Shown here piece after piece: positions 57,143 through 64,000 of a stretch of DNA of 64,000 nucleotides. Under the pieces are notes generated by a model. It did not search any database. It saw only the letters and a list, made by a program, of their open reading frames with translations, and was not told where the DNA came from. Origin of the DNA: Colwellia ponticola (GTDB taxonomy: Bacteria; Pseudomonadota; Gammaproteobacteria; Enterobacterales; Alteromonadaceae). A program made the translations under genes and the position numbers. Position 1 is the stretch's first letter; every line of letters begins with the position of its first letter. The stretch is taken from contig NZ_SZVP01000004.1 in NCBI RefSeq assembly GCF_005885605.1, forward strand, positions 181,445 to 245,444. Direction: 5' to 3'.

Positions 57143-58981
57143 CTAACTATTCTTTAACGCGTTTTCAACCACGGCATCGGCGAGGTGTAGTTGGGTGGTT
57201 TGGGCGTCGCTTAGGCGTGTTTTGAGTTGCTCACACAAGGCCATCAGTTCATCGACTTTAGCGACGATACGGTGTTGTTCGGCTAGAGGCGGCATAGGAA
57301 AAATTATACTTCTACTTTTCGTAACAGATATATTATCTTGCCCTGCCGTACCAATTAACTCTATAGAGTCTAAGAATTTACCAGATGTTAAATAGGTATA
57401 TATATACCCATTTAATCTTCCTTCAATAGGTCTGAAAAAAACTATCGCTTGATTGCAATTCCATTCTGGGTAATCATCGGGGATAATTGCGATCTTCCCT
57501 AATGGTGGCCCCACAATATTCATCACAACATCACCAGGATACAAAATTGACCTAGTAAGTTTATTTTTATGGTGCTGAATATCTACAAATTGAGGTTTAT
57601 AATCAAAGGCAATAGCCTGATCTTTAATGTTGTACACCTTTAAATACGGTACGCCTGTTGATTCATTAAATTTATCTTTAGGTGGCGTTGAACCAGATGT
57701 AATACCAAAACAGATATCATCTAGTCTTGTTAAAGACCAACCACTTGGTAACTCAAATAACTTTCCTTCATCTGTGATTGCAGGTAATGGCTTTTGCTTC
57801 TTGATCTTTTTATCAGCGAGCAGTTGAGCTTTTTCTTCGGCGATTTTTTCAAGTAGTTTGCTTGCGGGTTCATCAAATGGGTTTTGTGGGACGAGTTTGC
57901 CCATTACTGCCAGTTGTAAGATGGTTTGTTTTAGTTGCTCTATGCTGGCTTCGGTGGTGAACAGGACATCAAAGTGATCGGCAATACGTTGCCAGCTTGC
58001 TTGAAAGTCATCTGCGTTAACACATTGTGTTAATGCTTTTAACAACGCTTCCACTAAGGTTTGCTGTGCTGTTAGGCCTTGTTCGGTTTGTTGCTCTAAC
58101 TGATCACACAACGCCATCAGTTCATCGACTTTAGCAACGATACGGTGTTGCTCAGCTAGTGGTGGAATACAAATCAAATAATTTTTAATACTTACTTGAG
58201 TAATACTTGCTTGATTAGCTGTTCCCTGAGCTTCTTCAACTAAATAACTTTTGAAAATAGTAGAGTTAACACATAAATATAAATACTTAGGAATAATCCC
58301 TTCCTGTGTTCGTATTCTTACCGCATTTTGGTTAAGTAAAGAGTTATCAAATTGATTATTAATTAAAAATGATCTCCCTACCGCAGACATTGGCGCTGAA
58401 AACCAGCTACCTACAGTAGTCATGACAATATCGCCTTCTCGAAGAATAAAAGGTTCAAATTCCATCTTTTTTTCAGGCGTTATATATACAGAATTTCGAG
58501 TATGATTATCTGTAAGGTTTTGAATTTTTGTAATCATCAACCCATTGTCCAAATAATCTTTAGATTTGAAGGCATAACCTTTTTGATATTGAGCTAACTT
58601 TCCCATTCTAGAGCACTCCCAACTGCTCGGTAATCCCAATGGTATATCGGCATCTGTAATGGGAGGTAATGGCTTTTGCTTTTTAATTTTTTTATCGGCA
58701 ATAAGCTGTGCTTTTTCCTTCGCCATTTTTTTAAGTAATATACTGGCAGATTCATCATTACTATTCTGTGGAACTAACTTTCCACGCACCGCTAGGTCTA
58801 AAATAAATTCACGTAGCTTTTTAATTCCCGTTAATTCAATTTTCTTTGAGCTACCACGCCCTTGTGAATTACGCTTTTTAATGGCGCTAGTCCATACATC
58901 AATATGGTCGGTGATTAAGTTATCGGTGGTCAATGTTGAAACTAGATTCCCGCCTGCGCGGGAATGACGATTAGATGCCAT
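57143..58981 (-). CDS. hsdS: Type I restriction-modification specificity subunit
   Basis: A 612-residue protein that sets the DNA target of the type I complex. Two target-recognition domains (about 115-272 and 408-563) are each preceded by a similar block (LAVRGKLVPQNSNDESAS at 63, LAVMGKLVPQNPFDEPAS at 357, both followed by KKIKKQKPLP) and followed by the same coiled-coil block (PPLAEQHRIVAKVDELMALC at 273 and 564). It starts at ATG 58981, overlapping the hsdM stop by one base. The first 20 codons include a REP-like palindrome, giving MASNRHSRAGGNLVS. Confidence 0.93.
   Translation of the reverse strand: MASNRHSRAGGNLVSTLTTDNLITDHIDVWTSAIKKRNSQGRGSSKKIELTGIKKLREFILDLAVRGKLVPQNSNDESASILLKKMAKEKAQLIADKKIKKQKPLPPITDADIPLGLPSSWECSRMGKLAQYQKGYAFKSKDYLDNGLMITKIQNLTDNHTRNSVYITPEKKMEFEPFILREGDIVMTTVGSWFSAPMSAVGRSFLINNQFDNSLLNQNAVRIRTQEGIIPKYLYLCVNSTIFKSYLVEEAQGTANQASITQVSIKNYLICIPPLAEQHRIVAKVDELMALCDQLEQQTEQGLTAQQTLVEALLKALTQCVNADDFQASWQRIADHFDVLFTTEASIEQLKQTILQLAVMGKLVPQNPFDEPASKLLEKIAEEKAQLLADKKIKKQKPLPAITDEGKLFELPSGWSLTRLDDICFGITSGSTPPKDKFNESTGVPYLKVYNIKDQAIAFDYKPQFVDIQHHKNKLTRSILYPGDVVMNIVGPPLGKIAIIPDDYPEWNCNQAIVFFRPIEGRLNGYIYTYLTSGKFLDSIELIGTAGQDNISVTKSRSIIFPMPPLAEQHRIVAKVDELMALCEQLKTRLSDAQTTQLHLADAVVENALKNS
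58945..58968. repeat. REP-like palindrome in the 5' end of hsdS
   Basis: ATTCCCGC-CTGC-GCGGGAAT, a GC-rich hairpin of a type widespread between bacterial genes, here inside the hsdS coding start and translated as HSRAGGNL. Confidence 0.7.
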
Positions 58982-60489
58982 TACTTCGCCTCACTTTCGC
59001 TATTTGACGAGAGTGCAGCAGACAAAATGCCTTTAAGCTGGTCACGCAGTGCTTGAATATCGGTTTGCTGTTTAGCGTAATCAGTTAATAGTTCTTGCGG
59101 ATCATGACTAACCGTTTCTTCTACATGTGGGTTTTTAATATCAAGGTTGAAGTTACGGGCAATTATGTCGTCAATGCTTACTTGCCATGCTTGTTCTGTT
59201 TCTACCCGTGAGGCAAAGCCGTCGGCCTCAACGCCCCACCAGTCAATTTCAGTTTGAAATTCTGCAAACTTCATTGGTTTGGTTTTGTTGTAATTTTTAA
59301 CGCCTGCTGGGTATGGGTGTTCGTAAAACCACACCTTTTTAGTTGGCTCACCTTTGGTGAAAAATAAGATATTGGTTTTAATACCGGTGTACGGATTAAA
59401 CACGCCATTAGGTAAACGTACGATGGTGTGTAAATTACATTCTTCGGTCAGTAGTTTTTTGATTTTGGTTTTAACACCTTCACCAAATAAAGTGCCGTCG
59501 GGTAATACAACGGCTGCACGACCGCCAGCTTTGGCGTTATCACCTGCTCCGCTTGGTGAAGCAAGCACTTCAATGATCAACTGTAAAAATAGGTCGGCGG
59601 TTTCACGGGTACGGGTTTCGGTTGGAAAGTTTTTTTCAATACCGTCTTCTTCGGTGCCACCAAAGGGTGGGTTGGTAACGATAACGTCTATTTCATCATC
59701 CCAACTTGAAAGCGGTTTATTAAGCGTGTTGCCATGCTTAACTTGTACAGGAACTTCAATACCGTGCAGTAGCATATTGGTGGTACAGAGTAGGTGCGGT
59801 AATTGTTTTTTCTCAACGCCGTGAATTTGTTTTTGTAAGGTTTGGTGATCTTCCGTTGTTTTAACGTATTTTTCTTTAACGTGGTCAAAAGAACAGGCTA
59901 AAAATCCGCCGGTACCACAGGCAGGGTCCATAATACTTTCACCCAATTGTGGGTCAATACGGTCAACAATAAAGCGGGTAATGGCTCTTGGCGTATAAAA
60001 TTCGCCTGCGTTACCTGCGCTTTGTAAGTCTTTTAATATTTGCTCGTATAAATCACCAAACAAATGACGTTCGGCAGAGTCGGTAAAGTCTATTTCATTG
60101 AGTTTGTTAATCACTTGGCGCAGTAGCGTACCGTTTTTCATGTAGTTAAAGGCATCGCTAAAGGCTTCACGTACTACGTAACCACGCGGGTTAAGTTTAA
60201 TAGGTGCGGCTAGGTTTTTAAGATCAACAAAAAGTTTGTCGTTAACAAATTCAAGTAACTCGTCACCTGTTATCCCTTCGTTATCTGCTGCCCAATTACG
60301 CCATAGGTATTCGCTAGGAAGTGGTGCTTGGTAATCGTCTAATTCAAACTCTAGCTCTTCTTCTTGCGCGTCAAATATTTTTAAAAAAAGTAACCATGAC
60401 ATTTGACCTAAGCGTTGGGCGTCGCCGTCTACACCAGCGTCTTTACGCATAATGTCTTGAATTGATTTGATTACTGAACTGATCGACAT
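58981..60489 (-). CDS. hsdM: Type I restriction-modification DNA methyltransferase
   Basis: A 502-residue N6-adenine methyltransferase. N-terminal HsdM domain (about 10-130), SAM motif DPACGTGGF (188-196) and catalytic NPPF (273-276) are intact. With two HsdM and one HsdS it methylates the host sites and, with HsdR, cuts unmodified DNA. It lies 106 bases after hsdR and overlaps hsdS. Confidence 0.97.
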   Translation of the reverse strand: MSISSVIKSIQDIMRKDAGVDGDAQRLGQMSWLLFLKIFDAQEEELEFELDDYQAPLPSEYLWRNWAADNEGITGDELLEFVNDKLFVDLKNLAAPIKLNPRGYVVREAFSDAFNYMKNGTLLRQVINKLNEIDFTDSAERHLFGDLYEQILKDLQSAGNAGEFYTPRAITRFIVDRIDPQLGESIMDPACGTGGFLACSFDHVKEKYVKTTEDHQTLQKQIHGVEKKQLPHLLCTTNMLLHGIEVPVQVKHGNTLNKPLSSWDDEIDVIVTNPPFGGTEEDGIEKNFPTETRTRETADLFLQLIIEVLASPSGAGDNAKAGGRAAVVLPDGTLFGEGVKTKIKKLLTEECNLHTIVRLPNGVFNPYTGIKTNILFFTKGEPTKKVWFYEHPYPAGVKNYNKTKPMKFAEFQTEIDWWGVEADGFASRVETEQAWQVSIDDIIARNFNLDIKNPHVEETVSHDPQELLTDYAKQQTDIQALRDQLKGILSAALSSNSESEAK

Positions 60490-60550
60490 GCTTTATCTAC
60501 TTTTAATTGGAGGAGGTTTTATTAAATTAACTATGAGTTTATGTTATTGC

Positions 60551-60604
60551 TTTACTGGCTTTACTGGCTTTACTGGCTTAACTGGCTTTACTGGGTTAGC
60601 TGGC
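60551..60604. repeat. 9-bp tandem repeat across the hsdR 3' end
   Basis: TTTACTGGC in six tandem units with small changes (for example TTAACTGGC, TTTACTGGG, TTAGCTGGC) spans 60551-60604. On the hsdR strand each unit reads Lys-Ala-Ser or contains the TAA stop. Length change here could alter the hsdR C terminus or the hsdR-hsdM spacing. Confidence 0.8.
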
Positions 60605-63046
60605 TTTAGCATCAGTTGCTGTGTATAGCTGAGCTTCTAAGTCGGTAATGGCTTGATCATACCCTTTTCTGTTACCAAAGGCTTGCTTAGCTATCTCCAT
60701 GGGCTTGCCCATTTGATTGAATGGTTGAACTTTAAGCACATGAATACTTTCAATTTCGGTCACGCCAGCATCAGCGTATTTATCAAGCAGCGCATTAAGT
60801 ACGGTTTGTGCTTGCTGCGAATACTTAGTGAAGTAATTGCGCTTTTTAACATTGTTAGCACGTTCTTTACGGGTTAACGGTGGTTGGTCGAAAGCGACAT
60901 GACAGATAAGATCAAACGGGTCGAGATCTTTACTAATATCATCTTCAAGTGCTTGCCAAATAACGCCTTCGTTGGCGAGTTCGTCAATAATGGTTTGCTT
61001 ACGCTCAGCCTCATTCCACTTGCGGGTAAAATCATCAAGCGAGGTGAATTGCTTTTGTATGGTTTTACGGGTGTAATCTTTAAAGGATTCTGTGACTAGT
61101 TTGCCGTCAGTGTCGTAGTATTGAACACGCTCGGCCATTTTCTTAACTGACACGCCTGAGACTTTGAACTTGATAAAGCGTTTTTCTTCTTCATCGTCGC
61201 CCCAATCGCTACCCATTTCACCATCCTTTTGATTGGCGTTATAATCTTGCTCTGGTTCGTTAACGTTATTATTGGCGTCATCGGTGGCGTCTGTTTGTTC
61301 GCCATTACCCGCTAGTTCACCAGCTAAGTCGTCAAGAAAAGTACCGTCTTCATCGTCAATGATATCTTCGGGTGTAGACACCATAATTTTAACGGCTTCG
61401 CCATCAAACTTTTCATCAGCGAACAGCTCTGTGGCTTTTTTAAAATCGAGAATGGTGAACCAAAGTTTATTATATCTGTCGTCAATACGCGTGCCCCGAC
61501 CAATGATTTGTTTGAACTTGGTCATCGATTGAATATTTTGGTCAAGCACTACAAGCTTACAGGTTTTAGCATCAACGCCTGTGCTCATTAATTCAGAGGT
61601 TGTGGCAATCACTGGATACGCTTTTTTAGGATTAATAAAGTTGTCTAACTGCGCTTTACCTATTTCATCGTCGCCAGTGATTTTCATCACGTACTTTTCA
61701 TTTTTAGCGACTTGTTTAGGGTTTACGTTAACCAAGGCGCGGCGCATACGATCTGCATGGTCAATATCGTTACAAAACACGATAGTTTTAGCCATAGGGT
61801 CGGTGCGTTCTAAATAACTCGTGATGGTTTGCGCCACTAATTCGGTACGTTCATCTATCACTAAGGTGCGATCAAAATCTTTTTGGTTATAAATACGGTC
61901 GTCAATGAGTTCACCGTGATTATCAATTTGTCCTTTGGTTGGTCGCCACCCTTGTAAATCAACATCAATATCAACACGCACAACTTTATAAGGCGCTAAA
62001 AAACCATCTTCAATGCCTTCTTTGAGTGAATAGGTATAAACAGGCTCGCCAAAGTAGTCGATGTTTGATACGTCTTCTGTTTCTTTAGGTGTTGCGGTTA
62101 AGCCCACTTGAGTCGCGCCGCTAAAGTATTCGAGTATTTCTCGCCATGCGCTGTCTTCACTGGCACTGCCGCGATGGCACTCGTCAATAATGATAAGGTC
62201 AAAGAAGTCTCTATCAACTTGTTTATAAGCTTTTTGGCTTTCTTCTGGGCCTGTTAATGCTTGGTAAAGTGCTAAGTGAATTTCAAAAGCAGGATCAACT
62301 GTTCGCTTAGTCACTTTGGTCATGGCTGAGCCAAAAGGTAAAAAGTCATTATTTTTTGATTGGTCGACTAATATGTTGCGGTCTGCTAAAAATAAAATGC
62401 GCTTCTTTTGGCGAGATTTCCATAAGCGCCAAATAATTTGAAAAGCGGTGTAGGTTTTACCTGTGCCAGTAGCCATAACTAGTATGATACGGTTTTGTCC
62501 GTTAGAGATGGCTTCGAGGGTTTTATTAATCGCTTGTAGTTGATAATAACGCGGTTCTTTACCACTACCATCATCGTGGTAGTCTGGCGTAATTAACGGT
62601 AGTTGCGCGGTGGTAAAACCACGATAAGCGCAGTATTTTTGCCACAGTTGTTCAGGCGTAGGAAAGTCGTCAAGAGAAATTTCAGTTTCAAGCTGTGTAA
62701 GATTAGTTTTATCATGAAAAATAAAACCATCGCCGTTTGAGGCAAAGATAAAAGGCACTTCAAGTAAGCGGGCATAATCAAGCCCTTGCTGTATGCCCTT
62801 ACCTATTTCATGTTTATTAGCTTTAGCTTCGATAACGGCAAGAGGTTGGCCAAACTTATGGTAAAGCACAATGTCAGCTGATTTAACCGTTTTACGTACG
62901 CCAAGTTGGCCGCGAACAATTACTTTACCATCACGTAATTTAACTTCTTGGCGAATTTGTTTCATCAAGTTCCAACCAGCGCTTAGCACTGCGGGCATGA
63001 TAAATTTGGTGATAATGTCGGTTTCTGAAAGCTTTTTCTTGTCCAT
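60596..63046 (-). CDS. hsdR: Type I restriction enzyme R subunit
   Basis: An 816-residue nuclease-translocase. The N-terminal nuclease site is AVIEAKA with Asp58 and Glu73-x-Lys75. The motor domain has Walker [12 protein letters not shown] (191-201), DECH (288-291), [14 protein letters not shown], and motif VI in [11 protein letters not shown]. The C-terminal EcoEI-type domain (about 660-800) recruits HsdM. It translocates and cuts DNA lacking HsdM marks. First gene of hsdR-hsdM-hsdS. Confidence 0.96.
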   Translation of the reverse strand: MDKKKLSETDIITKFIMPAVLSAGWNLMKQIRQEVKLRDGKVIVRGQLGVRKTVKSADIVLYHKFGQPLAVIEAKANKHEIGKGIQQGLDYARLLEVPFIFASNGDGFIFHDKTNLTQLETEISLDDFPTPEQLWQKYCAYRGFTTAQLPLITPDYHDDGSGKEPRYYQLQAINKTLEAISNGQNRIILVMATGTGKTYTAFQIIWRLWKSRQKKRILFLADRNILVDQSKNNDFLPFGSAMTKVTKRTVDPAFEIHLALYQALTGPEESQKAYKQVDRDFFDLIIIDECHRGSASEDSAWREILEYFSGATQVGLTATPKETEDVSNIDYFGEPVYTYSLKEGIEDGFLAPYKVVRVDIDVDLQGWRPTKGQIDNHGELIDDRIYNQKDFDRTLVIDERTELVAQTITSYLERTDPMAKTIVFCNDIDHADRMRRALVNVNPKQVAKNEKYVMKITGDDEIGKAQLDNFINPKKAYPVIATTSELMSTGVDAKTCKLVVLDQNIQSMTKFKQIIGRGTRIDDRYNKLWFTILDFKKATELFADEKFDGEAVKIMVSTPEDIIDDEDGTFLDDLAGELAGNGEQTDATDDANNNVNEPEQDYNANQKDGEMGSDWGDDEEEKRFIKFKVSGVSVKKMAERVQYYDTDGKLVTESFKDYTRKTIQKQFTSLDDFTRKWNEAERKQTIIDELANEGVIWQALEDDISKDLDPFDLICHVAFDQPPLTRKERANNVKKRNYFTKYSQQAQTVLNALLDKYADAGVTEIESIHVLKVQPFNQMGKPMEIAKQAFGNRKGYDQAITDLEAQLYTATDAKAS

Positions 63047-63055
63047 TATATAGCC

Positions 63056-63067
63056 CTGTATATACAG
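63056..63067. promoter_or_regulatory. Perfect palindrome upstream of hsdR
   Basis: CTGTATATACAG, 9 bases before the hsdR start codon. It resembles a shortened LexA box (N4 rather than N8), so LexA binding is not expected; another regulator is possible. Confidence 0.4.
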
Positions 63068-63293
63068 TGTTGTCCTTTATGAGCTTAAAGTGCCGTTTTT
63101 ATTGGTTTTTGTCAATTTTTATAGCGCTAAAATTAGCTTAATAAATAATGAAGATGCACATTGTCCTGAACAACGAGCTATTAAAATAAATACTTTATAC
63201 CTACTCGTTTTACCTGCGTATTTAAATAGAGCTTACCGAAATACCATTAGAGATGTTTTGAGAGATCCATGCGTTGATGCAGAATGGTTTAAC

Positions 63294-63583
63294 TCAAGGC
63301 GCTTTATAGTGACGTTTAGTGTTTCTTAAACGAACTATAAAGCAACGATGAAGTAGGCCAATTTAATAAGGCATAAAAAACCTGCCGAAGCAGGTTTTAA
63401 TCGTTAAGCGTTAAGTAGCTAATGCTATTTATGCGCAGGACAAATTGTTTAGTTCAAGGCGCTTTATAGTGACGTTTAGTGTTTCTTAAACGAACTATAA
63501 AGCAACGATGAAGTAGGCCAATTTAATAAGGCATAAAAAACCTGCCGAAGCAGGTTTTAATCGTTAAGCGTTAAGTAGCTAAT
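63294..63583. repeat. 160-bp tandem repeat (second copy cut by the IS)
   Basis: Copy 1 is 63294-63453; copy 2 repeats its first 130 bases exactly at 63454-63583 and then stops where the IS begins. Each copy has two hairpins: a long one (GCTTTATAGT...ACTATAAAGC) and a terminator (AAAACCTGC-CGAA-GCAGGTTTT). A part unit (GCAGAATGGTTTAAC) precedes copy 1. No gene is seen in 63068-63293. Confidence 0.85.
63375..63398 (-). terminator. Terminator in repeat copy 1
   Basis: AAAACCTGC-CGAA-GCAGGTTTT with six T on the minus strand; the same hairpin recurs at 63535-63558 in copy 2. Both would shield the hsdR operon from transcripts coming from the IS. Confidence 0.7.
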
Positions 63584-64000
63584 TGACCTGGTCAAGTAAA
63601 TTCAGTCACCCTAGTTAAGCTACTTTTTCTAACTCATTAATTTTCAATTCAAAATCATTAGGGCTTTGATACCCTAAGTAGGAATGTAATCGGTTACTGT
63701 TGTACCACATGGTTATGTAATTCATTACGTCTTGTTGTGCTTCATAACGTGTTTCATAGTTTCTCCAATGAACACGCTCTTGCTTTAAACTGCCAAAAAA
63801 GCTCTCCGCTACAGCATTATCCCAACAACAGCCTTTTTTACTCATACTACCAATAAAACCATTATCTTTTAGTAAGTTCCTGTACAGGTGGCTTGCGTAT
63901 TGAACACCCTGATCTGAGTGAACAATAAGCCCTTTATCGGGTTTTCGTTGCCAAATAGCCATTGTTAACGCATCACAGACAAGCTGAGCTTTCATTCTTG
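63584..64000 (-). mobile_element. IS3-family insertion sequence (3' end)
   Basis: The IS begins where repeat copy 2 breaks off, with TGACCTGGTCAAGTAAATTC as the presumed terminal inverted repeat. The transposase frame runs to the window edge, so most of the element lies outside. Confidence 0.75.
63615..64000 (-). CDS. IS3-family transposase OrfB, C-terminal part
   Basis: An open frame of about 128 residues that continues beyond the window. VHSDQGVQYAS carries the second catalytic Asp and DNAVAESFFGSLKQE the Glu, 35 residues apart, as in the DDE integrase core of IS3 elements; the first Asp lies outside. It ends with WYNSNRLHSYLGYQSPNDFE, the family C terminus. The frame looks intact within the window. 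The ATG at 63995 is internal, not the true start. Confidence 0.93.
   Translation of the reverse strand, partial: RMKAQLVCDALTMAIWQRKPDKGLIVHSDQGVQYASHLYRNLLKDNGFIGSMSKKGCCWDNAVAESFFGSLKQERVHWRNYETRYEAQQDVMNYITMWYNSNRLHSYLGYQSPNDFELKINELEKVA

Noticed and set aside
59354..59824. A 156-codon plus-strand frame
   Set aside because: It lies wholly inside hsdM on the other strand and has no family features.
63090..63329. A 79-codon plus-strand frame upstream of hsdR
   Set aside because: It starts at a poorly supported ATG and runs into the 160-bp repeat, which supplies its last residues; a decayed gene end is possible but not supportable.
63294..63583. CRISPR array or integron attC sites
   Set aside because: Only two copies with a 160-bp period, no short repeat-spacer pattern, and no clear attC core sites.

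Overview
The window looks like a chromosome segment of a marine gammaproteobacterium of the Alteromonadales, most likely Colwellia or a close relative. This is an inference from AT-rich DNA, gene content (sodium-pumping OadGAB decarboxylase, PanP-type aspartate decarboxylase, DUF3016 protein, divergent ccm operons) and gene order (alaS-csrA-tRNA-Ser-tRNA-Arg array). No 16S rRNA is present to confirm it.

Left part (1-11,400): the end of a periplasmic nitrate reductase operon (napB end, napC), a 236-bp palindromic repeat, a small acidic protein, pdxH, an M48 lipoprotein protease, the oadGAB operon, and an MFS transporter with an unusual helical tail of about 290 residues. Next comes a tRNA array on the minus strand: tRNA-Ser(GCU), then five identical tRNA-Arg(ACG) genes. 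Three of the array units also carry a copy of only the tRNA 3' end joined to foreign sequence.

Middle part (11,400-44,500): csrA, alaS, a decayed recX, SOS-controlled dinB, a PAS-GGEEF diguanylate cyclase, and the complete cytochrome c maturation set split into ccmFGHI (minus) and ccmABCDE (plus). These are followed by nagA and nagK with a small membrane protein, rraB, plsC, a Fur-controlled iron ABC transporter (fbpABC-like), a YcxB-like protein, panP, a TrmB-like methyltransferase, the yadGH-type ABC exporter, small hypothetical genes, and a signalling pair: an FHA protein and a membrane Ser/Thr kinase with periplasmic TPRs. A small secreted helical protein is convergent with the kinase.

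Right part (44,500-54,700): acyltransferase, membrane methyltransferase, an OmpW-like barrel, efp with its modifier epmB divergent, an MscS channel, DUF3016 and DUF4136 proteins, an OmpA-like protein and trmK.

Far right (54,700-64,000) is accessory DNA: short repeats, a 162-bp palindrome, a doubly damaged gene, a three-gene toxin-antitoxin-chaperone operon (MqsR-like toxin, MqsA-like antitoxin with a C-terminal extension, SecB-like chaperone), a type I restriction-modification operon (hsdR-hsdM-hsdS), a 160-bp tandem repeat, and an IS3-family element cut by the window edge. The TAC operon beside the type I system is the most notable defence or stress module. Genes reported without a symbol were not recognised well enough to name.
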